Source of the DNA: Synaphobranchus kaupii
Lineage: Eukaryota > Chordata > Actinopteri > Anguilliformes > Synaphobranchidae
NCBI GenBank assembly: GCA_029718625.1
Contig: CM056377.1
Coordinates: 103,180,585-103,244,584, forward strand
Reading direction: 5' to 3'
Length of the DNA: 64,000 bases
Shown: in pieces, positions 1-10,556 of the stretch
Layout of the letters: each line of letters starts with the position of its first letter
How positions within the stretch are numbered: position 1 is the stretch's first letter
Program-made: the position numbers and the translations under genes
The notes under the pieces: generated by a model
Told to the model about the DNA's origin: nothing
What the model saw: the letters and a program-made list of their open reading frames with translations, nothing else
Databases searched by the model: none

Positions 1-2103
1 CACGCCAGGCAGGAGGCGTGAACCCACTCAAGGACCTGGGAGCGGACGGAGTCGGGAACAAACAGGGCAGGGTTAGGGTTATTACGGGGGTCAGGGTGGG
101 AGGTCTGGGCGGACCTCACGATTTCCTCAATCCTCCAGGAGACCGCAGCCACCATACAGGACGCTGGGAGAATGGTTTCGGGGTCAGCAGGACTGGAGGG
201 AAGGGAAAACACACGGGATAAGGCATCTGCCTTAATATTGCGGGAACCGGGGCGATAGGACAAAGAAAAATTAAACCGGGCAAAGAAAAGTGACCACCTA
301 GCCTGTCTGGCATTCAGCCTCTTGGCCGATCTTAAATAAATTAAATTTTGGTGGTCAGTCAAAACAACAAAGGGGGTACCTGCCCCCTCCAGCCAGTGGC
401 GCCACTCCTCAAGAGCCAGCTTAATGGCAAGAAGTTCCCGATCCCCGACATCATAATTCTGCTCAGCGGAGGACAGCCTCCGGGAGAAAAAGGCACAGGG
501 ATGGAGCTTGTTGTCTAAGGCGGCACGTTGGGACAGAATGGCCCCCACGCCGGTGTCGGAGGCGTCCACCTCGATCGTAAACTGACGGGAGGGATCAGGG
601 TGGCAAAGGATAGGGGCTGAGGAAAACCGCGTCTTGAGTTGCTCAAAAGCACGCTGAGCTTCGGGATTCCAACAGAAAGAAAAAGTGGTGGAGGTAAGTT
701 TTGTAAGGGGGGCAGCAATGACACTGTAATTTCGGATAAAACGACGATAAAAATTAGCAAAACCAAGGAACTGTTGTAGCAGCTTACGAGAGGTGGGTTG
801 GGGCCATTCCGTCACCGCCTTGACTTTGACCGGATCCGCCCGGATACTGCCCTCCTCGATAATGAAGCCGAGGAACGGGACTGAAGAGACGTGGAATGAG
901 CATTTCTCCGCCTTCACGAAGAGCTGGTTCTCGAGGAGCCGCTGGAGAACCTCCCGGACATGGAGAATGTGCTCCTGAGGGGACTTGGAAAAAATTAAAA
1001 TGTCGTCAATGTAAACGAAAACAGTCTTACCCAACAGGTCTCGCAGGACGTCATTAACCATGCCCTGGAAGACTGCCGGGGCGTTAGTAAGGCCGAACGG
1101 GACCACCAGGTACTCATAGTGGCCCAACGGGGTATTGAAGGCAGTCTTCCACTCATCCCCCTCCCGTATGCGCACCAGGTGGTACGCATTACGGAGGTCG
1201 AGTTTAGTAAAAATGACGGCCTGCGAGAGGGGTTCAAAAGCAGTGTTAATGAGGGGGAGAGGATACTTGTTGCGGATAGTGATGGAATTGAGTCCCCGGT
1301 AGTCGATGCAGGGCCGTAGTGAGCCGTCCTTTTTCCCCACGAAAAAGAACCCAGCACCAACCGGAGAAGAGGAGGGACGGATGATGCCCGAGGCGAGGGA
1401 CTCATGGATATATTCCTCCATGGCGAGTTTCTCTGGTCCCGACAGACTGTAGAGACGGCCGGACGGAAGTTTGGCTCCCGCCAGCAGATCGATACAACAG
1501 TCGTACGGGCGATGAGGAGGTAGGGACAGAGCACGTGCTTTCGAGAAGGTGCGACTGAGGTCGTGATACTGTTTGGGAACGGTGGACATATCGGGTTCGG
1601 GTAGGTTGGTGCTGGGATTCTTGGACCCCGGAGGGGGAAGCGCGGAGCGGAGACAGCTAGCCAGGCAGTGGCCACTCCACGCCAGGATGCGTCCGCCCTG
1701 CCAGTCAATGTGTGGGTTATGGAGACGGAGCCAGGTTTGACCTAAAACTATGGTTGACTGTGTGGAGTTGATGAGGAGGAGTTGAATGCTCTCCCGGTGA
1801 TTGCCAGAGAGGACAAGCTGTAAGGACACGGTGGAGTGGGTCACTAATCCCAAGCTCCGACCGTCTAAGGCGAAGGCAGTAATGGGTGATGGAAGAAGCT
1901 CCGTGGGTATGCCGGCCCTCTGGGCGAAGGTGGTGTCCATAAAGTTGGCGTCGGCTCCAGAGTCGATGAGAGCCGACGAAACTAAGGACTTGTCGCTCCA
2001 CAGGAGAGTGGCCTTGAAGACTAGGCGATTCTGGGCTGCATGGCAGGGTATGATAGGGCTCGTCAGTACGCCTAGTTTACCTGGCGAGCCTATTCTTTTG
2101 GGC
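1..2103 (-). CDS. pol: Ty3/gypsy pol polyprotein (protease, reverse transcriptase, RNase H, start of integrase), partial at window edge
   Basis: Reading the minus strand in the -1 frame relative to gag gives about 700 codons with no stop from the gag end to position 1, where the frame leaves the window. Domains in order: an aspartic protease with an [10 protein letters not shown] active site (about 1950-1970); reverse transcriptase with [11 protein letters not shown] (about 1280-1320), VPFGLTNAP (about 1075-1100) and the catalytic YIDD (1002-1013); RNase H with VDAS (about 560), RELLAIK (about 425) and LTDHQ (about 350), ending in NIKADALSR (about 215-240); then a linker and the first part of the integrase zinc-binding region (HASCLAC) at the edge. 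The order PR-RT-RH-IN is that of Ty3/gypsy (Metaviridae-type) elements. No inactivating change was seen, so the element looks young. It needs frameshifting to be made, since it has no obvious start of its own. The integrase core, polypurine tract and 3' LTR are outside the window. Confidence 0.93.
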
Positions 2104-3046
2104 GGATTGGACACGAGGCGATCTGATGGCCAGGTTTGCCACAGTAGAAGCAAGACCTGGATCGCTGACGGCGTTGGCGCTCCGCAGAGTTGACCGCAAC
2201 TCTGCCCAGTTGCATGGGCTCCTCTTCGGAGACCCCAGACGCCGCCCTGAATCCAGAAGCAGATGGGTGAGAGCGTATCTGAGGAAGGTGACCGGGATTC
2301 CCCCCACGCTCACGGGCCCGGATACGAAGACGGTTGTCGACTGCTATGGCCAGGCTAATAAGGCTATTGAGGGAGGTGGATTCCTCACGGGTGGCTAGTT
2401 GGTCTTTGAGCTCCTCGCTGAGTGCCTGGCGGAAAGCCCCCTGAAGGGCGGTGTCGTTCCATCCGGACTCCGCGGCGAGGGTACGGAATTGGATGGCCAT
2501 CTCTGCGACGCTGCGACCCCCCTGACGGACTTGAAGTAGGCGCTGAGTTGCATCTCGCCCACAGGTAGGGTGGTCAAACACGCGCCGCATCTCGGCGGTG
2601 AAGGCAGCGAAGTTGTTGCAGAGCGCGGCTTGGCTATCCCAGATGGATGTAGCCCACTCCAGGGCACCTCCTCCCAGGCTGCTCATGATGAACGCGATCT
2701 TACATGGGTCGGAGGCGAAGGAGGAGGGCTGCATCCGGAAGACAATGTCGCATTTCATCAGAAATTCGCGACATTTCCCCAATTCCCCGCGGAATAGCTC
2801 AGGATGTTGAACGCGAGGCTCCCGAAATGAAGCGGACACAGGAGGGTCCGCCGGGGGGTCCGGAGCGGGCGGTGTAGGGCCCACTGGAATACGCGGAAGC
2901 GGCTGGTGAAGAGACAGCTGAGTAACTTGTTCCGTGATGCCCCTCAGTACTTCCAACACGTCGTCCAGACGACGGCCCTGTTGGTCGCTGACCGCAGTTT
3001 GGCAGGAGAAGGCGTGCCGAATCTGCTCCAGGTCGGCTGGGTCCAT
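2090..3046 (-). CDS. gag: Ty3/gypsy gag polyprotein (capsid and zinc-knuckle nucleocapsid)
   Basis: A 318-residue frame starting MDPADLEQ. The middle (about residues 95-200) has the tryptophan- and phenylalanine-rich pattern of a retrotransposon gag capsid domain, including a RREF-like start and a Q-R-L-L-Q stretch. The C-terminus has one CCHC zinc knuckle at about residues 299-312 (C-X2-C-X4-H-X4-[15 protein letters not shown]), which in this family binds element RNA in the virus-like particle. It ends in PKE and a TAG that sits just after the slippery site to pol. The start ATG lies 20 bp from the inner edge of the LTR, as usual for these elements. The frame is intact with no stops. Overlapping frames in this region are shadows. 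Confidence 0.92.
   Translation of the reverse strand: MDPADLEQIRHAFSCQTAVSDQQGRRLDDVLEVLRGITEQVTQLSLHQPLPRIPVGPTPPAPDPPADPPVSASFREPRVQHPELFRGELGKCREFLMKCDIVFRMQPSSFASDPCKIAFIMSSLGGGALEWATSIWDSQAALCNNFAAFTAEMRRVFDHPTCGRDATQRLLQVRQGGRSVAEMAIQFRTLAAESGWNDTALQGAFRQALSEELKDQLATREESTSLNSLISLAIAVDNRLRIRARERGGNPGHLPQIRSHPSASGFRAASGVSEEEPMQLGRVAVNSAERQRRQRSRSCFYCGKPGHQIASCPIRPKE
2096..2102 (-). promoter_or_regulatory. -1 ribosomal frameshift slippery heptamer at the gag-pol junction
   Basis: On the element strand the gag frame reads cgc-cca-aaa-gaa-tag, so the heptamer is C CCA AAA, the X XXY YYZ form of a -1 slippery site. The gag stop codon follows one codon later, and the -1 frame is open straight into pol. 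Position, spacing and phase all fit programmed frameshifting. A downstream pseudoknot or stem was not worked out. Confidence 0.75.
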
Positions 3047-3065
3047 GTTTTTGGCCAGTTCGTTC
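3047..3065 (-). other. Primer-binding region between LTR and gag
   Basis: Only 19 bp separate the inferred LTR edge (…CGTAACA on the element strand) from the gag ATG. They should hold the primer-binding site. The usual TGG start is not directly at the LTR edge; a TGG occurs about eight bases in (gaacgaacTGGCC), so the exact primer tRNA is undetermined. Confidence 0.4.
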
Positions 3066-3230
3066 TGTTACGTATCTGTGTACGGGACGAACCCAAGTGC
3101 AACGACCAGGAGACAGAATTTCACAAAAGATGGTATTTAATAAATTAAGTGTTGGGGTAGTCCCAACACTGTACAGGAAAGGCAACACACACACAGAATT
3201 AGGAGATCTTGCGCCTGGAAGCCCGGGGCG

Positions 3231-3530
3231 GGCTGCTCCAAGCCGGAGCTGGACTGGAGGTTCTGGAACGGGCTGTTCCAAACCGGAACTGGACTGGACT
3301 GGAACTGGACCGGGTGGTCCACACGGGAAACAGGTACTGGAACGGAATTGTCCCAAACCGGAACTGGACTGGACTGAACTGGACCGGGAGGTCCACACGG
3401 GTACAGGTACTGGAACGGAATGTTCCAAACCGAAACTGGACTGGACTGGACTGGACCGGGAGGTCCACACGGGTACAGGTACTGGAACGGAATGTTCCAA
3501 ACCGGAACTGGACTTGAGCGAGTGCCTGTA
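3231..3530. repeat. 72-bp tandem repeat inside the gypsy LTR
   Basis: Units at 3285-3359, 3360-3431 and 3432-3503 start with ggaactggactggact and end with ttccaaacc; a diverged half unit precedes them (3231-3284) and a partial unit follows. Unit length is 72-75 bp, so all frames stay open and yield repetitive peptides. Each unit carries the dyad GGAAC-N5-GTTCC or a close variant. Confidence 0.9.
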
Positions 3531-4184
3531 ACACTCACGCCGGGACTGGACTGGAACTGGCAGGGGAGCGACTCACTACGGCAGGGCAGGACTGGACCGG
3601 GCTGACTGCACCGGTATAGAAAAACAAAAACAGAGGAGGGTTAGTGCAAGGGAAGGCACGGGAAAGACCGGGAGGTTCTCACGGAGGTGAAGGGTTTGGA
3701 AGTCGGGAGGTTTTGCGGAAGCACGGCAGGGCAGAGTGGTGTGGCGTAGCTGCGGTAGGTCCGGAGGTAGCTGACCGTCTCCAGAGCTCCAGGAGCCGGC
3801 GCCGAAGAACTGGGTGGTTTCCTCGGTCGGACAGGAACAACTGGAGGGTAGCCAGGTAGCGAATCACCCCGGAGCCTACACGCGCTGGAGGTGGAGGTAC
3901 CGCAACACACACAAACAAACACGGGGAAAACAAACACTGCCACGGGAGATAGGGAGCAGGGTTGGATGGAGGAGAAGGGAAACAAGTTAGCAAACACAAT
4001 AATGACAGGAATTGTGCGGGAGGTAAACTACCAGACTGTAGTTTGTAAGGGACTATACGCTGTACGGGAAACACATTCCACAAACACGCGAATAGTTTAC
4101 ACGGGGAGACCAGTTAACGAGTCAAGCACTACACCAAGTGATGATAGTTAACGAACTGGCGCCGACTGGCAGCCAGCCGAAAGA

Positions 4185-4192
4185 CTATATAG
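4185..4192 (-). promoter_or_regulatory. TATA-like box in the gypsy LTR
   Basis: CTATATAG, the only clear TATA-like box seen in the outer third of the LTR, lies about 260 bp inside the outer LTR edge, a normal place for the U3 promoter of such an element. Transcription would run toward gag. Confidence 0.5.
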
Positions 4193-4450
4193 GGCTAACT
4201 AATGTGACAAAATACGAAACAGGTGTGAACATAAACCGGGAGTGATTACAAGACACCAGGTGAGAAAATGCATGCAACGAGGGGGAGGGAGTGAAAGGCG
4301 GAAGTAAACCAAAACAACCAGACGAACAAGACAGGGAAGGACATGCCTAGTCCGCGGCAGAGGGGAAAACACGGACAAAGGGATCCAACATGACACGGAG
4401 GGAAAACAGGAAAACACGGAAAACGGACAGGAAGGGAGCGGAACATTACA

Positions 4451-5930
4451 ATTAAATGGTTAAATATCCATATTTTACTGTTCAACTAATAAATCCCATC
4501 AAATAGAGGTGTGACATTAGTCACAATGTAATACATAAAGGCTAAGGTTTATTTACTAACCTGCTGTAGACATTCAATAGTGCTCTTCATCTTTTAGCCT
4601 GCTGTGCCTCCCTTTATGTTGCAAAATGCCAATAGTCTTGGGGTGTACTTGTCCAGAACAATCAGGAACTTTGGCTTGAGATTGTTATAATTCTCACTAA
4701 TTCCTGCCTGGCCTATAAGGCAACAGAAATAATAATCAACCAAGTACAAGTGAAACGCCAATCACATTTCTCAAAATAAGCACATATAAATTAACTGTTG
4801 AATGATCATGGATTGCACTGCCAAGAAAGTGATTAAATACATGAACTCACCTGAGATATGGTGAAGAGGGCAGTTTATTCCATCTCATGACAACCTCCAA
4901 TTAAAATAGTACAATTGGTTAGTTACTTTAAAATTACATTATTGAGCATGACCAGATACATGTATAATCAACAGAGTAAAATTACATTTTAAATAGTGGT
5001 AGGTAGCTGCAGCTATTAAACTCACCTTAAGTATGTGTAAAAACTTGATGACAATTGTCTTTCATTAACAAATCAGGGTCTGTTTAAAGTTTAAAAATGC
5101 AATTAATATAGATATTTGAGATAATGATATTTTACATAGGTGCTCTCAGATAAATATTACATTTTAAGCTAAATTCATAACTCCAACATTAATATTTAAG
5201 TACAAATAAGTGAAATATCTCTAGTATGCATAAACATGTCAAAACATAAGAATCTTAAACTGTACCATAAGAAAAACAAGTGTAAGCACGAAATTCAAGC
5301 TATTATACTTATTTTTATTTTCAATTAACATTAAAAAGTTAAATTTATTGGTGGTCAAGATACGCTAAGGGGTACCATTATTTTTCCATTCTCTCAAACT
5401 TCCTCCGTCTCTGTCAGAGGCCAGCATGATTTCTCAACCTGACCCTCCGCCTGGGAACAGAGTGGATTTTGGTTTTAACGTTACCTCATGTTAAATCACG
5501 ACATTAGCCATCTTAATTCAAGTGTGCTGAATGAGTTAACATGACTGATAACGTTAGATAGACACATTTGTAACTCAGCAAAGTTGAATTAACTTTATAG
5601 GTAACGCTTAAATTAAGATGAAAAAACACAGGGCCAAGTCGCATTAAATAATTTAGGAAAGTATGCATAGCATTGCTTTGAAATAGAGCTAGTTCAATTA
5701 GTGTGAACTTTGCATTGCATGAGTAACTTGGCATTTTTTTAACATTGAAAATGTGTTTTTGTTGAGATATATATAAGGGCGTAGGCATTAACAATATCAA
5801 CACAGCATGCTCTTTAAGTAGCAAGAGAAATTATAGGGTTACTAGGAGTGGCTAGAAGGAGCCTCAAGTTTTAGGTAACAGATACTCTGAAACTCCTCAC
5901 TGTATCAAACAGTAGGGAAGGAAATGCAGT
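4451..5930. other. AT-rich intergenic sequence, nothing recognised
   Basis: No coding exon, tRNA or clear repeat was seen. The one open frame (5513-5824, minus) is low-complexity and resembles no family I know. Confidence 0.5.
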
Positions 5931-6924
5931 GGTAACACTTTACAATATGGGTACACTAATTATCATGAATTAACACTGTAGTAAACATTAAACAGTTCAT
6001 TCATGTGTTTATGAATATAGGTTTATGAATGTTAACTAAGATCAACAAATACATTAATAAATGGTTAATAAAGATTATAGTAGCAAGTAAGTCATACACC
6101 CAGTATATCCACAAACAATTTGAAACAAAAGAGTTGCCAACTTGTTTTCAGGCTATTGGTTTATAGGTTGTGTACATTTGACCAGCAGTGGCACCATGAT
6201 GTTTTTTTGGGGGGAAGGGGGGGGGCAATTTTGCACTTTTTGCTTCTTGCACATCCATCATGATAAACTATTTTGTTACCACTTTTTTGTAGAGGTGTGG
6301 CATTTTGTTGGGAAACAGAAATATTCAGATATTCAGCCTTTATAAACATTAACAAAGACATTACACTGTGGTGCAGCGGACAAAGGCGCAGCCTTTCTGT
6401 CTGCGGGTTGCGCCCCGAGTATCGGGGGTTCGAGCCCTGGTCCTACTCCAGATCCGAGTATGGCTGGTGCCTTGAGGAAGTAGCAATTGGCGGCTGCTCC
6501 CGGGGTGGGGGGGAGGGACTCGGAAGAGAATCGTCGCACATAAGACAGCCCTGGGGGAGCTGGACTCACGGTTACGAGCTTGAGGAGTCGTGCCCTGAAG
6601 AGGACGTGGCACCCTCTATCCTGCTACTGGACGAAGGGGTGGTAGCGGCGATTCTCTAGCAGTTGCTACATGAGGGGAATTGAATTACACAGGGTCTAAT
6701 TGGCTACCAAATTTGGAGAAAAAGGGAAAAATCTGAAAAAAAAGACATTACAATTTAATGAAAAGTGGGTACTTAAATACGTAGTATTTAACATGAACTA
6801 TAATCTTTATTAACCATTTATTAATGTATTTGTTGACCTTAGTTAACGTTCATAAACTGTTAATTAATGTTTAGTACTGTATTAATTAGTGTTACTTGGT
6901 GTACCCTTATTGTAAAGTGTTACT
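5931..6924. mobile_element. hAT-like non-autonomous DNA transposon, split by a SINE
   Basis: The left end ggtaacactttacaat and the right end attgtaaagtgttac form inverted ends. The arms pair imperfectly over about 150 bp; both carry the string aacaaatacattaataaatg on one strand or the other. The GGTAACACTT end matches the MITE at 16722 that has an 8-bp duplication, so hAT is likely. No clean flanking duplication was found here. Without the SINE the element is about 600 bp and codes for nothing. Confidence 0.65.
6366..6740 (+). mobile_element. tRNA-derived SINE with 12-bp target-site duplication
   Basis: The head has an A-box-like gtggtgcagcgga (6368-6380) and a B box ggttcgagccc (about 6427-6437), the internal RNA polymerase III promoter of tRNA-derived SINEs. 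The body runs to an A-rich tail. The direct repeats aaagacattaca at 6354-6365 and 6741-6752 are its target duplication. It lies inside the 5.9-6.9 kb transposon and is therefore younger. The + frame at 6273-6659 is accidental. Confidence 0.85.
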
Positions 6925-7332
6925 ATTGTGGCTTCACACAGCAAAAGAACATTGTCAGTCAGATCCACAAGGTCATAAAAAATAATAAACTGATTTATCG
7001 TCGGATTACTGAGAAATAAATGTAATTGGCCACAGCACAGATCAAATTCTTTGTTTTTTATTTTTAAAGATGGAAGTTATCATTGGTTGAGTAGCATCAA
7101 GGCCATATCTGACCTTTTCAACATACCACATGATTCATTCTGAAATGTTTTGGTAGATATCTTTTGACAGCAGAGTTCTGCAAATCCTGATGATCTGTCA
7201 TACAGAAGATATATTCTCCCTGTGAAAAAGAGCAGAATAGAGGAAATAACAGCATGCTTTTTCCATGGTCATGGATGAAGAGAAGATCTCAAGTCAATAG
7301 CTCCTGATGCAAGAAATTCCTGAGTTTAATGT

Positions 7333-7384
<52 letters not shown>

Positions 7385-8650
7385 GAGAGTGTGTGTGTCT
7401 TATATCAAGAATCAAGAATTTCACGTGCAAAATGTTGAAGGGAATATGGCAGACAGGAGATGTATTGATGGTACCTTTGAGAAAAGACTAGTTTATTGTT
7501 CCATTTGTATTCTTTATTTGGTTTCAAACTAAAATATGTAAGAAAATATCTGTGATATTATGTCACATCAATCTTCCCATTAGCTTCAGAATTCCACTTG
7601 TAGTTGGTTATCATGTTCAGTATATCTGTACAAAATAATATTATTTTATGACCCAAACCCCCAAATATGTGGATAAAATTGCATGATTACGGTATGTGAA
7701 TTAAGTGAATTCTATAGCTGAAGTAAAGGTTATGGGTAATTTCTAATCTAGTGGTGTGTAGCAACAGAAAAAACCACGACAAAAGGGGCAGTTCCATAAC
7801 TTAAAATAGCAAATACTGGAGCGTCACAGGATGATTAATGTTTGGTTGTGGCGTCACCTAGGGTGGGGAGGATTTGTCAGTTGTGTTCTCGGTATCTGCC
7901 TGCACAAACAAACAGAATACACTAAATTAAATTCTCACTCGAACAAGGACATTAATATGCGTCTAAGATGCATGTCAAAAGTGATATGTTAGTGCATGTT
8001 AGCTAGCTAGGGAAAGCATGCTTAATTTTAATGGCTTTCTTCCGCCTAAAAGATACAGCTTCCAGCCTTACAGGGCATGTCCATTGCTTATGGAATATAT
8101 ACCATTTAAATATACTGAGTGTGTTTAAATATCACTGAATACTGCACAGTGACCTCTGTCTGGGCATCAAAATCACGAATGGCATAATGAGATTATTGAG
8201 AAAAGTGTTCTCCCCAGCAATTAAAGCCCATTTCTAACAGATGCCTAGCCTATGCATCAGAGGGCATGGGGTCAAAAACAGTCTTCACAAACCGTCAATA
8301 TGAAACTGTCAACGAACATCCAGCATGCTCTGGGCCCAGGCTTTTGCTACACTGCAGCACATGTTCTTTGCACTCACTGTAAGGTCCCTGAAGTGCTAAT
8401 CAAGCTGGATAGATCACACCAAGCTTTCCAGGGGAGACTGCACAGGCCCGAGTCTGGTTGTTTCCAGGGAGTAAAGATCATACAGAGTAGTGCAGTGAGA
8501 TACAGAAAAGTCTTTACATCACTAACAAGGAGAGGCTGGCACTTGTCAGTGAGACTTGAGAATGGGGGTCTGTACTGACAAAGACAGAAGTGAGTTGGGT
8601 AGGCAGCTCATCATAAGCAGTCATTCGATGTGATCTTTTTGAGATCAACA
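6925..8650. other. Intergenic sequence with a GA microsatellite
   Basis: Mostly AT-rich. Apart from the microsatellite at 7333-7398 no gene or repeat was recognised. The frame at 8252-8578 shows no known domain. Confidence 0.5.
7333..7398. repeat. (AG)n/(GACA)n/(GT)n compound microsatellite
   Basis: About 40 bp of AG dinucleotides pass into GACA units and then a short GT run. The frame across it encodes only Arg-Glu repeats. Confidence 0.95.
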
Positions 8651-9373
8651 ACCCATGATGTTGTTGATTGATGGAGACCATTTTCAGCTGATTCCATGCT
8701 GTCCTTCTTGTGGACATACACACGTTGCTAATGCTAGTGCAACTCTATGGTAACCGGTAGTATCCACTACCAAATGCACTTAAACACTCCACAGTGCACC
8801 CAAAGCAAATAAAATACGACGACAGTCTATCTGAGTTAATTTGAGTGTTTATACCATCATTTTTTAAGTCAAACTATCGTTGAATACTTTACTTTGTGCT
8901 GACCTATATTCTCTGTGGAAGTACGGTGGCGGAGCGAACGTGGCCATTGCAACTTGTTGCTCTTCTTTGTTGTTGTAGTCGACCAGTGCTGGCATTACAT
9001 TCGTAGGTAACGTAAAGTATCGCTCCGCCGCCGTACTTCTCCATATATTCTACTTCCACAGAGAATATAGGTCAGCACAAAGTAAACGATTCAACGATAG
9101 TTTGACTTCAAAAATGATGGTATAAACACTAAAATTAACCCTGATAAACTGTCGTCATATTTTATTTGCTTTGGGGTGCACTGTGGAGTGTTTAAGTGTG
9201 TTTGGTAGTGGATGCTACCGGTTACCATACAGTTGCGCTAGCATTAGCAACGTGTGTATGTCCACAAGAAGGACAGCATGGTATCAGCTGAAAATGGTCT
9301 CCATCAATCAACAACATCATGGGTAAGTCGTAAATGAGACATTATGTTCAAAATTCCGAACTAACCCTTTAAT
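8651..9373. mobile_element. Foldback (long inverted repeat) non-autonomous transposon
   Basis: The left arm (about 8651-8940) and right arm (about 9021-9325) are near-identical reverse complements of about 300 bp with a loop of about 80 bp. The right side extends to ccgaactaacccttta at 9373, which reads TTAAAGGGTTAG from outside and suggests a TTAA-targeting element; the matching left end has been lost or replaced. It has no transposase. Confidence 0.75.
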
Positions 9374-10452
9374 TTCAACACCAGCAGGTTACAAATATGT
9401 GATCCAAGTACATTCATACTTCTGGAGGTACAGCAGAAATTCTAGAAAAATCACTAGGAACTGAGATCTGTTCCATTCATACTCTGGATGAAAATGTTCA
9501 AGGAAAGAGCAAAGATGTGCATACCTGCATATTTTGGATTATGCCTGAGTTAGAGTGCACTACAGCAGTTGAAAACTTAATTTGCCCTTGCTTGCATCAG
9601 TTATTTATTTAATTAAACACAGTAATCAATGGGCAGTGTGAAAATAATTGAAATTTAGTCAGGAATTATTTTCTGTAATTTGTTCATTCAATGGTCTGAC
9701 AGCTGTATGAGCATTTGCATATTTTTAATTAATTGTCTTGAATTTCAAAATAATCTAAAATAACTTGCCAGTTCCTACATTGAAGAATAAATAAATTAAT
9801 GTTTGTCCTTGACATGTCAGTACAGAGTTACTTGTTTATTCGTTCTGTTGCAACTTTCCTTTTTGTTCAAAAAGGCATATCAGTACATTTGAGCACAGTG
9901 AGGGCAAAAAATATGGGAAACAGGTGCAATAATAAACTCATTTTAACACAAACTCAGATTTGAATATAATGTTGTCTGTTCGGATTTCCATTGCTCCTTG
10001 CTTATATACTGCCTGTTGTGCTACACTATCAGATTTACCTCAACCAATCAGACGTGAGTGAAGAGGTTGTCATGGCAGCAAACTGCCAGGCTGCTGCAGA
10101 GTTGCTGACTGAGCAAAGTGAACATACTGCCTAACTGTTGAGTGGCTCAGAATTGTCATAACGTTCCTCTATGAGGGAGATGCATTGACGTGTGCAGAAA
10201 GAAGCATGTCTGTATCCTTGTGAGATAGCAGAACACTGTCACTGTGTGATGGCAGCATGTGTGAGCCTTGCCATTTGAGGAAACTCTCCAGGACTGCACA
10301 ACAATCAATGTAGATCAATTGGAATCATTACAGAAGAAAATGTGGTGTTACAGGCTGGTAAAGCACATTTATGCCTATTGCAGAATGTGTGTGTGTGCGA
10401 CCCGCGCATGCGTGTGTGCGTGCGTGTGTGTGTTCACTGTATGTTGTGCATG
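9374..10452. other. AT-rich intergenic sequence with a short GT tract
   Basis: A broken GT/GC microsatellite lies at about 10386-10433. No gene or other element was recognised. Confidence 0.5.
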
Positions 10453-10556
10453 CCCCTATGGAAAAAGAATATGCTGCAGTATATTGTAAATATATCAAAA
10501 TTATCTTCACAATATATTTAAAATATACTGCAGTATATTACATTTCCATATGGGTG
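10453..10556. repeat. Short inverted repeat, possible MITE
   Basis: About 40-bp arms pair (left with atgctgcagtatatt, right with aatatactgcagtatatt) and are bounded by tatgg and ccata. The loop is about 25-30 bp and AT-rich. No target duplication is evident, so the MITE label is tentative. Confidence 0.5.

Larger units (their letters stand above)
3066..4450 (-). mobile_element. 5' LTR of the Ty3/gypsy element (about 1385 bp)
   Basis: On the element strand the segment opens with TGTAATGTTCCGC at 4450 and closes with ACGTAACA at 3066, giving TGT…ACA ends that abut the gag leader. It contains a TATA-like box and a 72-bp tandem repeat. The outer boundary is inferred from the TG/CA ends because the 3' LTR is not in the window; the expected target duplication would be ATTAA (4451-4455) but cannot be checked here. 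Frames inside are low-complexity products of the repeats. Confidence 0.65.

Noticed and set aside
995..1708. 237-codon minus-strand frame over the gypsy pol region
   Set aside because: It is a shifted frame of the true pol reading frame, which alone shows YIDD, DSG and RNase H motifs.
3097..3538. Several overlapping frames of 100-230 codons with repeated peptides
   Set aside because: They arise because the 72-bp repeat is a multiple of three and lacks stops; they are open on both strands and resemble no protein.
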